A DNA stretch of 64,000 nucleotides from Silene conica (GCA_029255685.2 CM055316.2:71191237-71255236); one strand, 5' to 3'. Positions 47,120 to 56,859 are shown, numbered from the stretch's first letter. Made by a program: numbers and translations. Notes: generated by a model from the letters alone, not told the origin.

Positions 47120-47125
<6 letters not shown>

Positions 47126-47167
<42 letters not shown>

Positions 47168-47168
47168 C

Positions 47169-47199
<31 letters not shown>

Positions 47200-47280
47200 G
47201 TATATGTATATGTATATGTATATATGTATATGTATATGTATATATGTATATGTATATGTATATATATATGTATATAGTCA
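47126..47280. repeat. (TA)n with TATATG variants
   Basis: Simple repeat to the right of the small element. ORFs through it are strings of Ile-Tyr and not genes. Confidence 0.9.
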
Positions 47281-47838
47281 ATAGAATCAGTAGATGCATT
47301 AATAGACACATAAAACAAATTTATGCCTCCAACGTCTAAAAATAAATTGGAAAAAAAAAAATGGGAATAATTACCAAAATAAACGAAAAATATCCTGGCA
47401 ATTTATTTCCCAACATGGAAACGGCTAATTACTAAGCTTTTTTTCTCCACAAAAGAGATTCTATGGCTACTCATCTCCACACAGGAGACATAACGGTTAA
47501 TGACGAGCATTGACAAAAACTAATCTCCACAAAAGAGAAAATAATCATTGTCATCTAGCAATATCTCGTAAAAGCATTTGTTCGGGATCAGCCCAGAACA
47601 CATCACCATAGCCGTTCAGATAATTGATTGTCCCGATTTGCGGTTTCGACGTCACAACATGATCGGTGACAAACACACACACTTGTTAACCGACTTACGG
47701 TTTCAACGTTATAGCGTGACACACACGAGATGCGGAAACGAATGGTCACCAAGAAGGAAAAAAACTCTTGTACATGCACGTATCATATATATGTATATAA
47801 TAAAGACATAATTGCAGGGACATTAGCAAAACACATTT
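47281..47838. other. 5' interior of the giant LTR element, no gene
   Basis: Leader-side sequence of the minus-oriented element. Short hairpins TCTC-CACAAAA-GAGA and TCTCC-ACACA-GGAGA recur at 47444-47540, again with a conserved loop and differing stems. Confidence 0.5.
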
Positions 47839-47850
47839 GCTCTGATACCA
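47839..47850 (-). other. primer binding site of the giant element
   Basis: On minus, TGGTATCAGAGC, an exact initiator tRNA-Met complement, one base from the LTR. Confidence 0.9.
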
Positions 47851-47851
47851 C

Positions 47852-48220
47852 TGTAGGAAAATAAGGACATACCTTTATGCGGAAGCGATCGGATCGTTGT
47901 GTTCGCTAACTGCCCACTACCGTATATTGTACCTCCGAAGGCTACTAGAGCCCCGGAATAAGTTCACACCCCAAATCCCAAGTCACATAGATGATAGACT
48001 TAGCCTCTAGAGATTGTATCTTCGTGTGTATGGTATGTTGTATGTATCCGTTAATACAATTTCCTCTATTTGTATATACATATAAATCCCCATATGGGAG
48101 TTACAAGAAACAAATAAATCACATTAATTTAGCTAATTTAATGTGATTTATTAGCATGTTAATTAGAGCAATTAAGTGGAGTTGAATGTGACCGTTACAT
48201 GGCCGTTATGAAATTCAATA
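47852..48220 (-). repeat. 5' LTR of the giant element
   Basis: 369 bp, same as 11746-12114 but for one base. Followed by target duplication ATTAA (48221-48225). Confidence 0.92.
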
Positions 48221-48482
48221 ATTAATAAATTTGAATAAAACTTAACAAAAAACATTAATAATTGATAAATAACTTAATTACTTCTCTAATTGGAAATTTA
48301 TGATCTATTGTTTAAGTTTTCAAGTAATTAGATTAAATTTTAGGGAAAAAAAGGTTGATATAAGAGAATGTTCTTAGTTTTAAGTGAAAGGGTACAACAT
48401 GGAAAATTAATGAAAAAGTGTATGTGAAAAAGTAAAATTTGTATGTGAAAAAGTAACTCCGTAAATTAAATGATCAATTGAT

Positions 48483-49215
48483 TTTTACAACCTTATAAAG
48501 CCTACTTTTCTAAAGTTGCATCCTTATAAAAAAAATTAATAATTTTCACCCTTATAAAACACTTCTGATTAAATTTTGCCCCCTTAGCCGGATTCCAGTG
48601 TAAAACAAATTGAAATTACGATATTACCCTCAGTTATTAACATCTTTAAAGTTTGAATAAGTGATTGAATGATAATACTCCTAACTACATGATACATGAT
48701 ACGTATACAAAATGCATAGACGATAATCCCAAAATCAAATGTACTCCAACTAATTAATCATGGCTAAATATTAAACATGATCATCATAACAACAACATTC
48801 TGCATTCTTATAAGCTTTAATCACCAATCCAAATATCGATAATGCAGATGAAAATACAAACATAAATTTGTAGATAAAACGGTTACGTTGTTGCTGAAAA
48901 TTCAAGATGTCGAGTATATTATTATAGATATAAAATACAATAAAAATAAATAAGGTAGAAAAAATAAATAGGTGTAAGAGACAAGAGAGGGCGAGATAAA
49001 AGAAATAAATAAAGACAAGGGGTATTTTCGTCATAAATTATGGATTTTAGTGAGAAATTTTAAAATTTGATGGAATATTTCATTTTTTCACAACGGAATC
49101 CGATTAAGGGGCAAAATTTGCTCAGTAGTATTTATAAGAGTGTAAAATATCAAAAAAAATTTATAAGGGTGTAAATTTAGAAAAATGGATGTTATAAGAG
49201 TGTAAAGATTAATTA
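48483..49215. mobile_element. long-TIR (foldback-type) element
   Basis: About 115 bp at the left and right ends are inverted copies. Both carry CCTTATAAA two or three times, then AATTTTGCCCC and CGGATTCC. The centre (48600-49090) is AT-rich and non-coding. The target duplication was not resolved; a MULE-type MITE is likely. Confidence 0.7.
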
Positions 49216-50213
49216 ATCCTAAAATAAAATAAAATAATTTACTATATGGGTTACAAGAAACAAGAATTAGTAGATATTATTAGTTAGCTTAATTAGCTGG
49301 TAAAGTCCTAAAAAATGTTATCAGATTTGGGTATGTTATTCCGTTATAAAATCGGGTCAGGTCATTTAACACAGTTGGTGATATTGTAGCTTGGCACCAA
49401 AAATCATGCATATTGTAAAACAAATTATTGTACGTACATGAAATGTAATCTCAAACTTTGTTTCTCATAATTATGAACTATTGACTCGACTGCTTGTATC
49501 GAGTTTCTTTCAAAAATTAAACTTCATTTTTATTGTACTTGGTAGACTTATGTATGCTTCAATTGCTGTTTACAGAGTATTAATTTTAAGTATACTTCTC
49601 TCAAATCTCGCCTGAACAAAAGTAATAACTTTAATTTTAAGTAGTTGTTTCTTGTTTGGTTAATCAACTAACCTAATTTTCAATCTGATTCATATAAATA
49701 ATGAAATTTATTCTCCGAGGAAATTAGAAATTACTCTATTTTGAAACATGTTTTTTAAAAATTTTCTTTTAGAATTTTTTTCCTAAATTTATTCACTTAT
49801 TTTTTATTAAGGCAAGAATTTGCTCCACATTGCCAATTCAGGTGAAAAAGAAGTAGGGGAAATAGAGACCATGGGAATATGCAAGATATGGAGAGTACTT
49901 TAGTGCATGTAAACCAAATAAAAATTACTAATCCCATATTAAAAGCCCATCCCAAAAAGAATGCCAAGCCCAACAAAAATGTCAAGACCAAGACCAAGCC
50001 CAACCCAAAACCAGAAATCAAAATTGATTCAATCAATTTGAAAGATGAACCGAGACCATTGAAAACATAAACATCATAAATGAGGCTCCACTAGCTTTGA
50101 GAAGAAGTCTCAGGCAAAATAAAACAACCAGTCCCACTATTTCCAACATTGTCAACCACATCTCTACAGATCTAACACACCTTTAATTGGATGTAATGTC
50201 ATCTCAAGTAGAG
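49216..50213. other. AT-rich spacer, no gene
   Basis: No convincing ORF. 49800-50210 has a composition like the copia relic that follows and may be part of it. Confidence 0.35.
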
Positions 50214-50504
50214 CTAAGTTGCTTGTAAAGAGAACTTATCAGTCAAAGAAACTTTCCCAACTTTATGAACTACTTTCAGAGTACGATCAGGTAAAGCAAC
50301 ATAGAAGGGTTTATGTAGAGTTTTCACATTATGTAACAGACTGAAATTGGAAGTCATGTAGTTTGAAGCACCCGTGTCTACTATCCAATCTAATGTGTGT
50401 TCAAAAGAAATAACAGCACAGGATTGAGCAGATAAGGACATACCAGAAAACTGTAATGAGTTCTTTAAACTGTTAACAGTACCAAAATAAAGTACCAGAC
50501 CCAT
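50214..50504 (-). pseudogene. copia gag-pol relic, protease region
   Basis: On minus, LDWIVDTGASNYMTSN is a copia aspartic protease active site (DTGA). It is followed by VALPDRTLKVVHKVGKV, the usual next segment. About 96 codons remain, with no integrase, RT or RNase H nearby. It is a decayed fragment unrelated to the intact element at 20281-25229, whose protease reads DSGC. Confidence 0.75.
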
Positions 50505-50508
50505 TGAG

Positions 50509-51060
50509 CTGTTATATTTGATGCATTTTTTATCCCCATTTTAGCTTGTTTTTCATCGTCTTTTACACTATTATATAGTGTTTATTGAGCTAATTTCGTG
50601 TTCTAGGTGGATCGTATGTTGTTTGATGATTTTGTAGGAAATGTGCGTTTTCCTATATTTTGATGTTCACCAAGTATTGCGGAGCTAAATAAAGACAAAT
50701 CTAGTCACTTACGACCAATGGAAGTAGTGGAAGAAGAAGGAAATGAAGAAATCGAGCCAAAGTCAACGAAAGTCAAAACTCGAAAAGCAAAATCAAAGTC
50801 ATGACAGCACGAATGACGTCATCATATGGCGTCATCAAAGTACAAAATGCAAATAATTGAAGAAATTTGAATGCCGGGGAAGTTGTTCTCACCCCGGTCA
50901 GGGTGAGCTACCGGGGGGGTTTGGGGTGGCTGCAATCAGGATATTTTAGTTGGAAATTCAATTTCCGAGAATTATTGTTCCCACCCCGGTCGGGGTGAGC
51001 TTCCCCAGGGGTCCGGGGTGGATGCGACTTCTACAATATAAATAAACTATAAATAATGGA
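50509..51060 (+). repeat. unclassified dispersed-repeat segment with two GC-rich units
   Basis: Begins TGTTATATTTGATGC. It contains two similar units about 91 bp apart (50880-50940 and 50971-51030), each with CACCCCGGTCNGGGTGAGCT, a self-complementary GC-rich core, then GGGGTGG. Possibly part of an LTR. No ORF. Confidence 0.45.
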
Positions 51061-51181
51061 ACTATCAAATAAATTCATAGTATTAACACAAAGAGTAAAT
51101 GCCTTTATATTTACACAATAAGTGGTTCAATAAATGTACAATAACACATCTTCAATATACTATATACCAAGAGTAAATTAA

Positions 51182-51820
51182 TCAATTAGTGCCACCAAAT
51201 AATTGTTTCATCCTCTTGACTTCTGCGGCATCCAATAAAGTGAGCTTCTCAACAAATTCACTTGGCAAATCATTTGCAAACAAAGATGGGCTTGTAGTTT
51301 GGAAGCCAGGGTTTGCACTGTTTAAACTAACAAATGCAAGAGCAGGTTTGTCACCCACATTTACCTGAAAATGCAACATACTTTGTGGAAATATCATAAT
51401 GTCACCCTTGTTTAACTCTTTATAGTACGCAATTCCATTTCCGTCAATAAACCCGGCTATAATTGGACCATCAATTACCAAAATCAGCTCCGATACCCTG
51501 TGTGTGTGGATCGGGACAACTCCACCCACACCAATGTCAAGTCGGGCCATCGAAAGCCCCAAACCATTTAAAGCAGGGAATGTTATATCAAACGCACCCG
51601 CCACAGCCACCTTAAATATGTTGTTTGACGTGTCTCCGGCTACACCTAAGCCAGAGTACACAAAGTCATCCACGGTTAAGTTAGCCGGATTCTTACATGG
51701 ATATCCGGCTGGCCCCACCGGGTATTTAAGATCTGCTACGCAGAAATCGACAACAGTGGCAGATGATAAAGTAAAGAGGGCTAGGAGTGACAATAAAAAC
51801 ACATTTCTTGATATCTCCAT
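51182..51820 (-). CDS. germin-like protein (cupin), ABP19/20-like
   Basis: 212 codons, one exon. Residues 1 to about 22 (ISRNVFLLSLLALFTLSSA) form a secretion signal. The family's paired cysteines are present in DFCVADLKYP and AGYPCKNP. Cupin box 1 is VVPIHTHRVSELILVIDG, with the metal ligands His, His and Glu. Box 2 is GDIMIFPQSMLHFQVN, with the last His ligand. The usual Gly of the PxG step is Ser here. The SGLGVAGDTSN segment and the GGTN end fit the ABP19/ABP20-type group of germin-like proteins. These are secreted, manganese-binding oligomers of the cell wall; some have superoxide dismutase or oxalate oxidase activity, which cannot be assigned here. The start is the first ATG, followed by the signal peptide. 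The frame is intact. Confidence 0.95.
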   Translation of the reverse strand: MEISRNVFLLSLLALFTLSSATVVDFCVADLKYPVGPAGYPCKNPANLTVDDFVYSGLGVAGDTSNNIFKVAVAGAFDITFPALNGLGLSMARLDIGVGGVVPIHTHRVSELILVIDGPIIAGFIDGNGIAYYKELNKGDIMIFPQSMLHFQVNVGDKPALAFVSLNSANPGFQTTSPSLFANDLPSEFVEKLTLLDAAEVKRMKQLFGGTN

Positions 51821-51952
51821 AGTCGTCGAAATTTGGGTAAAAATATTATATATGTTTTTTATATGCGAAAATTTCGGTTCTAGGAATTATAATGTGGGTG
51901 TTTATATGAGTACTCGTGTTTGGCTCCTGTTTTTGTTAATCAGGATGTCACC

Positions 51953-51961
51953 TTATATATA
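51953..51961 (-). promoter_or_regulatory. TATA box of the germin-like gene
   Basis: TATATATAA on minus, 133 bp before the ATG at 51820. It would put the start of transcription about 100 bp upstream of the ATG, a normal distance. Confidence 0.55.
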
Positions 51962-52565
51962 GAATTGTGTTGAATATGCACGAGCTTTTGTTTGAATTAG
52001 CCTTTGATTTCATAGTTGGCTATTCATATAAAATACGAATTAGCCGTCTACTGGAAAATTACATGAATTATTGTATATTGAACGTAAAACAGTTTCAGGT
52101 GTATAATGTGATCTCCATATCTTTAAAATTGTGTGCACCTTCAACCTTCGACTAAGTCTAATTGTTAACAATAAGTCTTATTGAGAACGGATATATTCAT
52201 CATAAGTTGTAGACGGATTAAGTAATATCAATTTGATAGGTAAAACAAAAGCAAATTGCCTAGGACATACTTGACCCGTTTTCAGCTTTTGTCTTATTTA
52301 ACAATTTGGGTAATACTTGACTCGTTTTCAGCTTATGACGGATATGTCCGTGAGAATTTGTGAAATCCCTTAATTGTTTACGGGTGTCTTATTGAATAGT
52401 TCTATTTTGAAGAAGAATGAGTACTATCATGACCATAAAATCAATAAAAAAAATACGTTGAATGAGAATATATGAATAATCTTCGAACGTCGGAATACTT
52501 TTTCAGATTAATGTAAAGCCAAAAAAATTTAAAATTTAATATATCCGTAAAGGTTTACAAAGTAA
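51962..52565. other. upstream region of the germin-like gene, no other gene
   Basis: Presumed promoter DNA. A phrase, TACTTGAC(C/T)CGTTTTCAGC, occurs twice (52267 and 52315) and TGACGGATATGTCCG once. No ORF of note. Confidence 0.35.
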
Positions 52566-53014
52566 CTAGTATAACACCCGTGAAAAATCACGGAGTTGTG
52601 TATTTTTTTTTAAAAAGAAGACGACAAATTATAGTTATTATATAATCGAAATTGTTCATAAGTATACCTTGAATTTTCCTTTTATTAGGACCGTTTAATA
52701 TTTTGTAAGTGTCTTAGAGTTGTTAAACTTATTGAAAAAATAATGGTGAGTTAATGTCAGTGTTGATATTTCAAATTCTGTAAAATGGCGGGCATTAAAA
52801 TACGTTCTTACAACCAACACAGTCCTGACATAATGAAGGTCTCTCATTCATAATGAAGGTTGTCTTCAGCATTTTAGTTTCTAGTGTAACACCCGTGAAA
52901 AATCATGGGCGGTGTACTTTTATTTTAAAAGAAGACGACAAATTATATTTATTATATATATAACTAGAAATTTTATTTATTGAACATGTATACTTAAAAT
53001 AAAAACGAAAAAAA

Positions 53015-53056
<42 letters not shown>

Positions 53057-53587
53057 GTACATTAGGACAGTTGAAAAAATTGTTGAAAATATATAATAAG
53101 ATAACATATGATAATGTTAATAGAAATAATAATTGTGAGGTGATATTAAAATGGAATTATTAAGACATAGTTAAAAAAGAAAACTATAAAATTTAGATTT
53201 GAGAGCTTTAAGATTATGTAAATTTCCTGTAAAAAAGAAAGATATATGTAAATTAATTAAAGAAACAAAATTAAGATATTTATATTCGATATATTGCAGA
53301 AAATGGAAACAATGTAAAAATCGGTTAATGGAAGGTGACATGGCTACTATTGTTCACATTATTGGCTGAAAAAAAAACTAAAATTCTGAGGTTGAATGAG
53401 AGAGCTCCATTAGACTAATTCTAAAACCACATTGTGCCACATCATCGATTTTACAAGATTCTTTAATATATATAATAATATAATAATAATAATGATTATT
53501 GGCATACAGTAACATTAAAATTTCCATAAAGCAAAACTTGTAGTTCTTAATCTCCTCTATACAATATAAATACTCCATATAAACTAG
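52566..53587 (-). mobile_element. stacked Helitron 3' ends, minus strand
   Basis: Three minus-strand termini: CTAG ending at 52566 (hairpin CCGTGATTTTTCACGG), at 52881 (CCCATGATTTTTCACGGG) and at 53584 (CCCGTGATTTTTCACGAG). The first and third have the expected T after CTAG; the second has A. The middle (53340-53470) matches the Helitron sequence at 760-860. 5' ends were not fixed. Confidence 0.6.
53019..53055. repeat. (TA)n microsatellite
   Basis: About 18 TA steps within the Helitron stack. No inverted terminal repeat of the (TA)n-linked family is attached. Confidence 0.9.
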
Positions 53588-54072
53588 TTTAATTTCTCGT
53601 GAAAAATCACGGGACTTCTATACCTTTTTGTTAATGATTATTTAATTTTCCCCCTGTTGAATCATGTATTTATTATTTTGAGTGATAGTATTTTTTCTGA
53701 CATTGATGACTACTACTTTGCTTTTTGTATTCTATTTTAATACTTTATTAGAAAAAAATTAATCTACCATGTAATTTTATTCCGCCGCATGTCGTTTGGT
53801 TAGCTGGTCAATCTAGCATTTTATGTTATTGTATGGATAGGTAGTATTAAACATTGTAAGTTTAGAGATAGTTAATTATATTTAATAATTAAAATATTTT
53901 TCACTCAATTTCTTTTAACCGTTTAATCAAATGGAAACAAAATTAAATGATAAGCATAATAAATAAAATTACATACATATTCATGAAACATTCCTACTTT
54001 AGAGCGGTTTGATGATGATTGAGATTTTCAGGATAATCAAAGATGGATAAGCATTAGATTGACACAAATTCT

Positions 54073-54231
54073 CATTTGTGACGGCGGTATCCGTCACAAG
54101 CTTGTGACGGATACCGTTTCCTCTCACAAAATACCCGCTTTTTCTCTCTCTCCGACACTATTCATGTGGTCATCTTTCTTCACTAACTCATTTTATATCC
54201 ATTTTATCTCACAAAATATCCGTCACAAATG
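54073..54231. mobile_element. small TIR element with a 32-bp perfect palindrome
   Basis: CATTTGTGACGG at the left is matched by CCGTCACAAATG at 54220-54231. Just inside the left end, 54085-54116 is a perfect palindrome (CGGTATCCGTCACAAG and its reverse complement). A further CCGTCACAAG follows at 54237. Non-coding MITE. Confidence 0.7.
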
Positions 54232-55031
54232 ATGACCCGTCACAAGCAAAACTTACTGTTAGATTGATTTTAATTTGTTGCAAAGAATGTTTCTAGACCT
54301 TCACTCCTTTTCTATTTGGTCTTGCGGTAGAGTGGGTTTTGGGCTTAGTTAACAGGTCAGGTTAATGGTTGCGGAGGATACCTTCTTGGAACGGGTCTAC
54401 CTCTTGTATAGATAACGCTTCTTTTAATATAGTAATTTAAAAAAAAAAAAAAAAGATGAAGATTTGGGAAAATTAAATAAAAAGTAAATTAAAAGAAGTA
54501 AGAGAATTTTTGGTGGGGTAGAGAAGGTAGGAAATTAAATGATTGATAATGTTGGAAAGTGGAAAATGATTGGGTTGTGAGTCTTGTGACCTAGGTCGCG
54601 ACTTTCTGTTTGGAAATGACCTAGGTCGCAACTTTCTGCTTGAGAGTGTAAAAGTGATCCGAATATGGATAGGGCATCAGTTCGTTATCATGATCAAAGG
54701 ACGACGGGGCAAATTATATTAGCTATTTTAACGTTAATTATCATATGGCTAGTATTTTGTCTAATAAAGATTCATTGGGCTTTACGACCATGGGCTATTA
54801 AGGTGATATCAAGAATCAATTCAAGACGAAGGGACGCAAGGCTTGGGTGGACGGGCCAAGTTGGAGTAGCACGGCCCACGGCATACCTTGTGCTCGGCCA
54901 CGGCATGAAGCGTGCTCGGTCATCTCGATTGATGGCTCGACCATCTTGGGTCCCTAGTAGATATTAGAGTATATCTAATTTTTATGTTATTTTTATCTTT
55001 AGGAAGTTAGTTATAATTTTGAGTTTGTTAC
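54232..55031 (+). repeat. left part of an older LTR-like sequence
   Basis: GACCTAGGTCGCGACTTTCTG occurs twice with changes (54589 and 54618). The sequence resumes after the insert at 55032-57808, because the duplicated GTTAC/GTTAT flanks it. The 100-codon ORF at 54665-54967 has no recognisable domain and I do not call it a gene. Confidence 0.4.
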
Positions 55032-55568
55032 TGTAAAACCCCTCGCGAAAGCGGAAATATAAACACGTAAAAGTACTAAAAATGCAGCGGAATTAAAACT
55101 TTTTAGCAAACTAAACAACATGCGAGAAGTCATAAACTGAAACTGGAACTGAAACTTATATGAACAACAAAAGATAAGTAACAGTTCTAAGTACTGAAAC
55201 CAAAACATAAATACAAAGCCTGGGATGGAACATCCCTACAGGCACCAAAACAACTGTATCAAACTAAGAGTCCAGCTAAACGATATAAGGGTAAGTCAAG
55301 ATGATAGGATCATCGCTCGCTAGCTCTCGTGAACCCCGCTCCAACCAGCATGTACCTACATACATGAAAACATGTACGCCACAATCAGTGGGGAGTGACT
55401 AGAGTTCTCCTAGCCACCTTTTGTGACAACACGAAACAAGTAAAGCAATACAAAACACTCCAACATATATAAACATGTGAAGCATAAACATCTCGTCAAC
55501 CGATATCATACTATCATGCAATTACTATGCACGGCTCTCACCCAACTTCATAAACCGTTAGGAAGGAG

Positions 55569-55612
55569 AGCCGGTTTTCCTACTGGTTACCCAGTCGGGG
55601 GGTCTTTCAGTC
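55569..55612. repeat. GGTTAC hairpin repeat, copy 1
   Basis: GAGCCGGTTTTCCT, then ACTGG-TTAC-CCAGT, then CGGGGGGTCT. Its partner is at 56361-56402, where the stem is TCGG-TTAC-CCGA. Confidence 0.7.
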
Positions 55613-55750
55613 CAACTATTTATGAAACCGAACTAAGAGTCATCCAACGCCTTGGATGATTAAACCATAACTCAAATAAACATCATTAACTCAACATGCA
55701 TATCTGACACTGTACCATCATCAAGGCAAGCAGATAAAACATCCATAACA

Positions 55751-56255
55751 CTAGCAACGGGTCCAGAGGTGAGCTTAACACATATCCCATTACTACACTA
55801 TGTCGGGTCCAGAGGTGAACTTAACACATATCCCAACATACAATTCAAGTAAAGGGTCCAGAGGTGAACTTAACACATATCCCTAAACTTACAAATCATG
55901 AAAAGGGTCCAGAGGTGAACTTAACACATATCCCTAATCATCCAAAAGCAAAGGGTCCAGAGGTGAGCTTAACACATATCCCAATGCTACAAACAAGTAT
56001 TGGGTCCAGAGGTGAGCTTAACACATATCCCAATACGCAGTCACCGCACAACGGGTCCAGAGGTGAGCTTAACACATATCCTGTGTACGACAACCGATCA
56101 CGTGTCAGGTCCAGAGGTGAGCTTAACACATATCCTGACACGCCCAAGCAAAACACGTAACGGGTCCAGAGGTGAGCTTAACACATATCCCGTCACGCGA
56201 CATATAAAACACGTAGTGGGTCCAGAGGTGAGCTTAACACATATCCCACCACGCG
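55751..56255. repeat. ten-unit hairpin array with conserved loop
   Basis: Each unit has the core GTCCAGAGGTGA(A/G)CTTAAC ACATATCC. Units start near 55761, 55807, 55856, 55907, 55955, 56004, 56054, 56109, 56164 and 56220, a period of 46-56 bp. The bases on both sides of each core differ between units but are reverse complements of each other within a unit, for example CGTGTCAGG/CCTGACACG and GTATTGGG/CCCAATAC. It is not a CRISPR array: the host is a plant and the spacers are self-complementary. Confidence 0.9.
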
Positions 56256-56360
56256 ACAACCAATGTAACCACTAGCATCCAAAGGTAGTAACTAACCTAT
56301 AGTTCTAACTTCTTAAACTTCTAATCAACACTTAATTGATCCCGGGAATTAAGACGAGGG

Positions 56361-56402
56361 GGAGCCGGTTTCCCTTTCGGTTACCCGACCGGGGGGGTCT
56401 CT
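56361..56402. repeat. GGTTAC hairpin repeat, copy 2
   Basis: GAGCCGGTTTCCCT, then TCGG-TTAC-CCGA, then CCGGGGGGGTCT. See copy 1 at 55569-55612. Confidence 0.7.
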
Positions 56403-56547
56403 ATCCTCACTCCATTCCCGAACCCAATATAGTGTTGCCCATCCTCCGGGGACCTCAAATACATATCACGGGTATACGAAACGAGTTTCAAACAAAACCG
56501 ATCAACCGTTTAAAAGTTACGATCGAAGAACAATAAAACAGCCTTCA

Positions 56548-56850
56548 GGGATCCCCAGCCGGTCGGCAGGCAGCCGGTCGGCCGGCTGGGAACCCATTTC
56601 CTAGCTTTACAACATTCGCATCCCAATCCCAATTGCACTCCCAGCCGGCTGGCAGGCGGCCGGTCTGCCGGCTGGGCTCCCATCCTACTTATGTTCTCGC
56701 AAAACATACACAATACAAAATGACTTCCAGCCGGTCGGCAGGCAGCCGGTCGGCCGGCTGGCAGTCCAAGGCCAAGTTCTCCAAAAATACGAAAAACACA
56801 CCATACGCACTCCCAGCCGGTCGACCGGCGGCCGGTCGGTCGACCGGCTC
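56548..56850. repeat. four GC-rich hairpin repeats
   Basis: CCAGCCGGTCGGC...GCCGGCTGG at 56548-56585, 56640-56677, 56728-56764 and 56811-56850, roughly every 85-90 bp. Each folds on itself. In the last, AGCCGGTCGACC pairs perfectly with GGTCGACCGGCT. They stand out sharply in AT-rich DNA. Confidence 0.85.
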
Positions 56851-56859
56851 AGAGAGCCT

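Larger units (their letters stand above)
45812..47125. mobile_element. 1.3-kb relative of the large element carrying a captured exon
   Basis: Terminal inverted repeats match the 15.9-kb element: left AGAGGCCGGATCACGTGAGG, right (reverse complement) AGAAATCGAATCACGTGACG, both with CCTCTTAGGATGAGGCCGC. It is bounded by (TA)n. The interior is a dense TTTCACA array (45880-46560) plus part of a plant gene (46563-46924). No transposase, so it is non-autonomous. It is a Pack-MULE in form, likely mobilised by the larger element. Confidence 0.78.
11746..48220 (-). mobile_element. non-autonomous LTR retrotransposon (LARD type), heavily nested
   Basis: Two direct 369-bp LTRs (11746-12114 and 47852-48220) bound the element, with target duplication ATTAA (11741-11745 and 48221-48225). 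Orientation is minus: beside the right LTR lies TGGTATCAGAGC, a tRNA-iMet primer binding site, and beside the left LTR the purine tract GAGTGGGAG. The element's own interior is 12115-17044, 29240-29790 and 47281-47851, about 6.2 kb, with no gag or pol. It therefore relied on another element's proteins. By eye I find one mismatch between the LTRs, so the insertion looks recent. All the other elements inside it must then be recent too, unless the LTRs were homogenised. Confidence 0.9.
11287..48461. mobile_element. short TIR DNA element split by the giant LTR insertion
   Basis: The left end (11287 on) and the reverse complement of the right end (48461 back) align over some 60-80 bp. Both contain TTTTTCACATAC, ATTTTAC and TTTCACATACAC in the same order. 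The flanks share an 8-bp duplication, TAAATTAA (11279-11286 and 48462-48469). Without the 36.5-kb insertion the element is about 0.7 kb. An 8-bp TSD fits hAT; a MULE with one lost base is possible. A short segment near 11600-11630 has AG and GT borders and might be a captured exon. Confidence 0.7.

Noticed and set aside
50214-50504. Part of the intact copia element displaced to the right arm
   Set aside because: The protease motif differs (DTGA against DSGC) and the orientation is opposite; it is a separate old relic.
54665-54967. 100-codon ORF with a hydrophobic segment
   Set aside because: Lies in LTR-like repeat DNA, has no recognised domain, and its codon pattern does not look protein-coding.
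55751-56255. CRISPR-like array of direct repeats and spacers
   Set aside because: Plant nuclear context, irregular unit length, and spacers that are inverted complements of each other. It is a hairpin repeat, reported as such.
55864-56275. ORFs with repeated GPEVSLTHIP-type peptides
   Set aside because: They are translations of the hairpin array in several frames, with no start context or domain.
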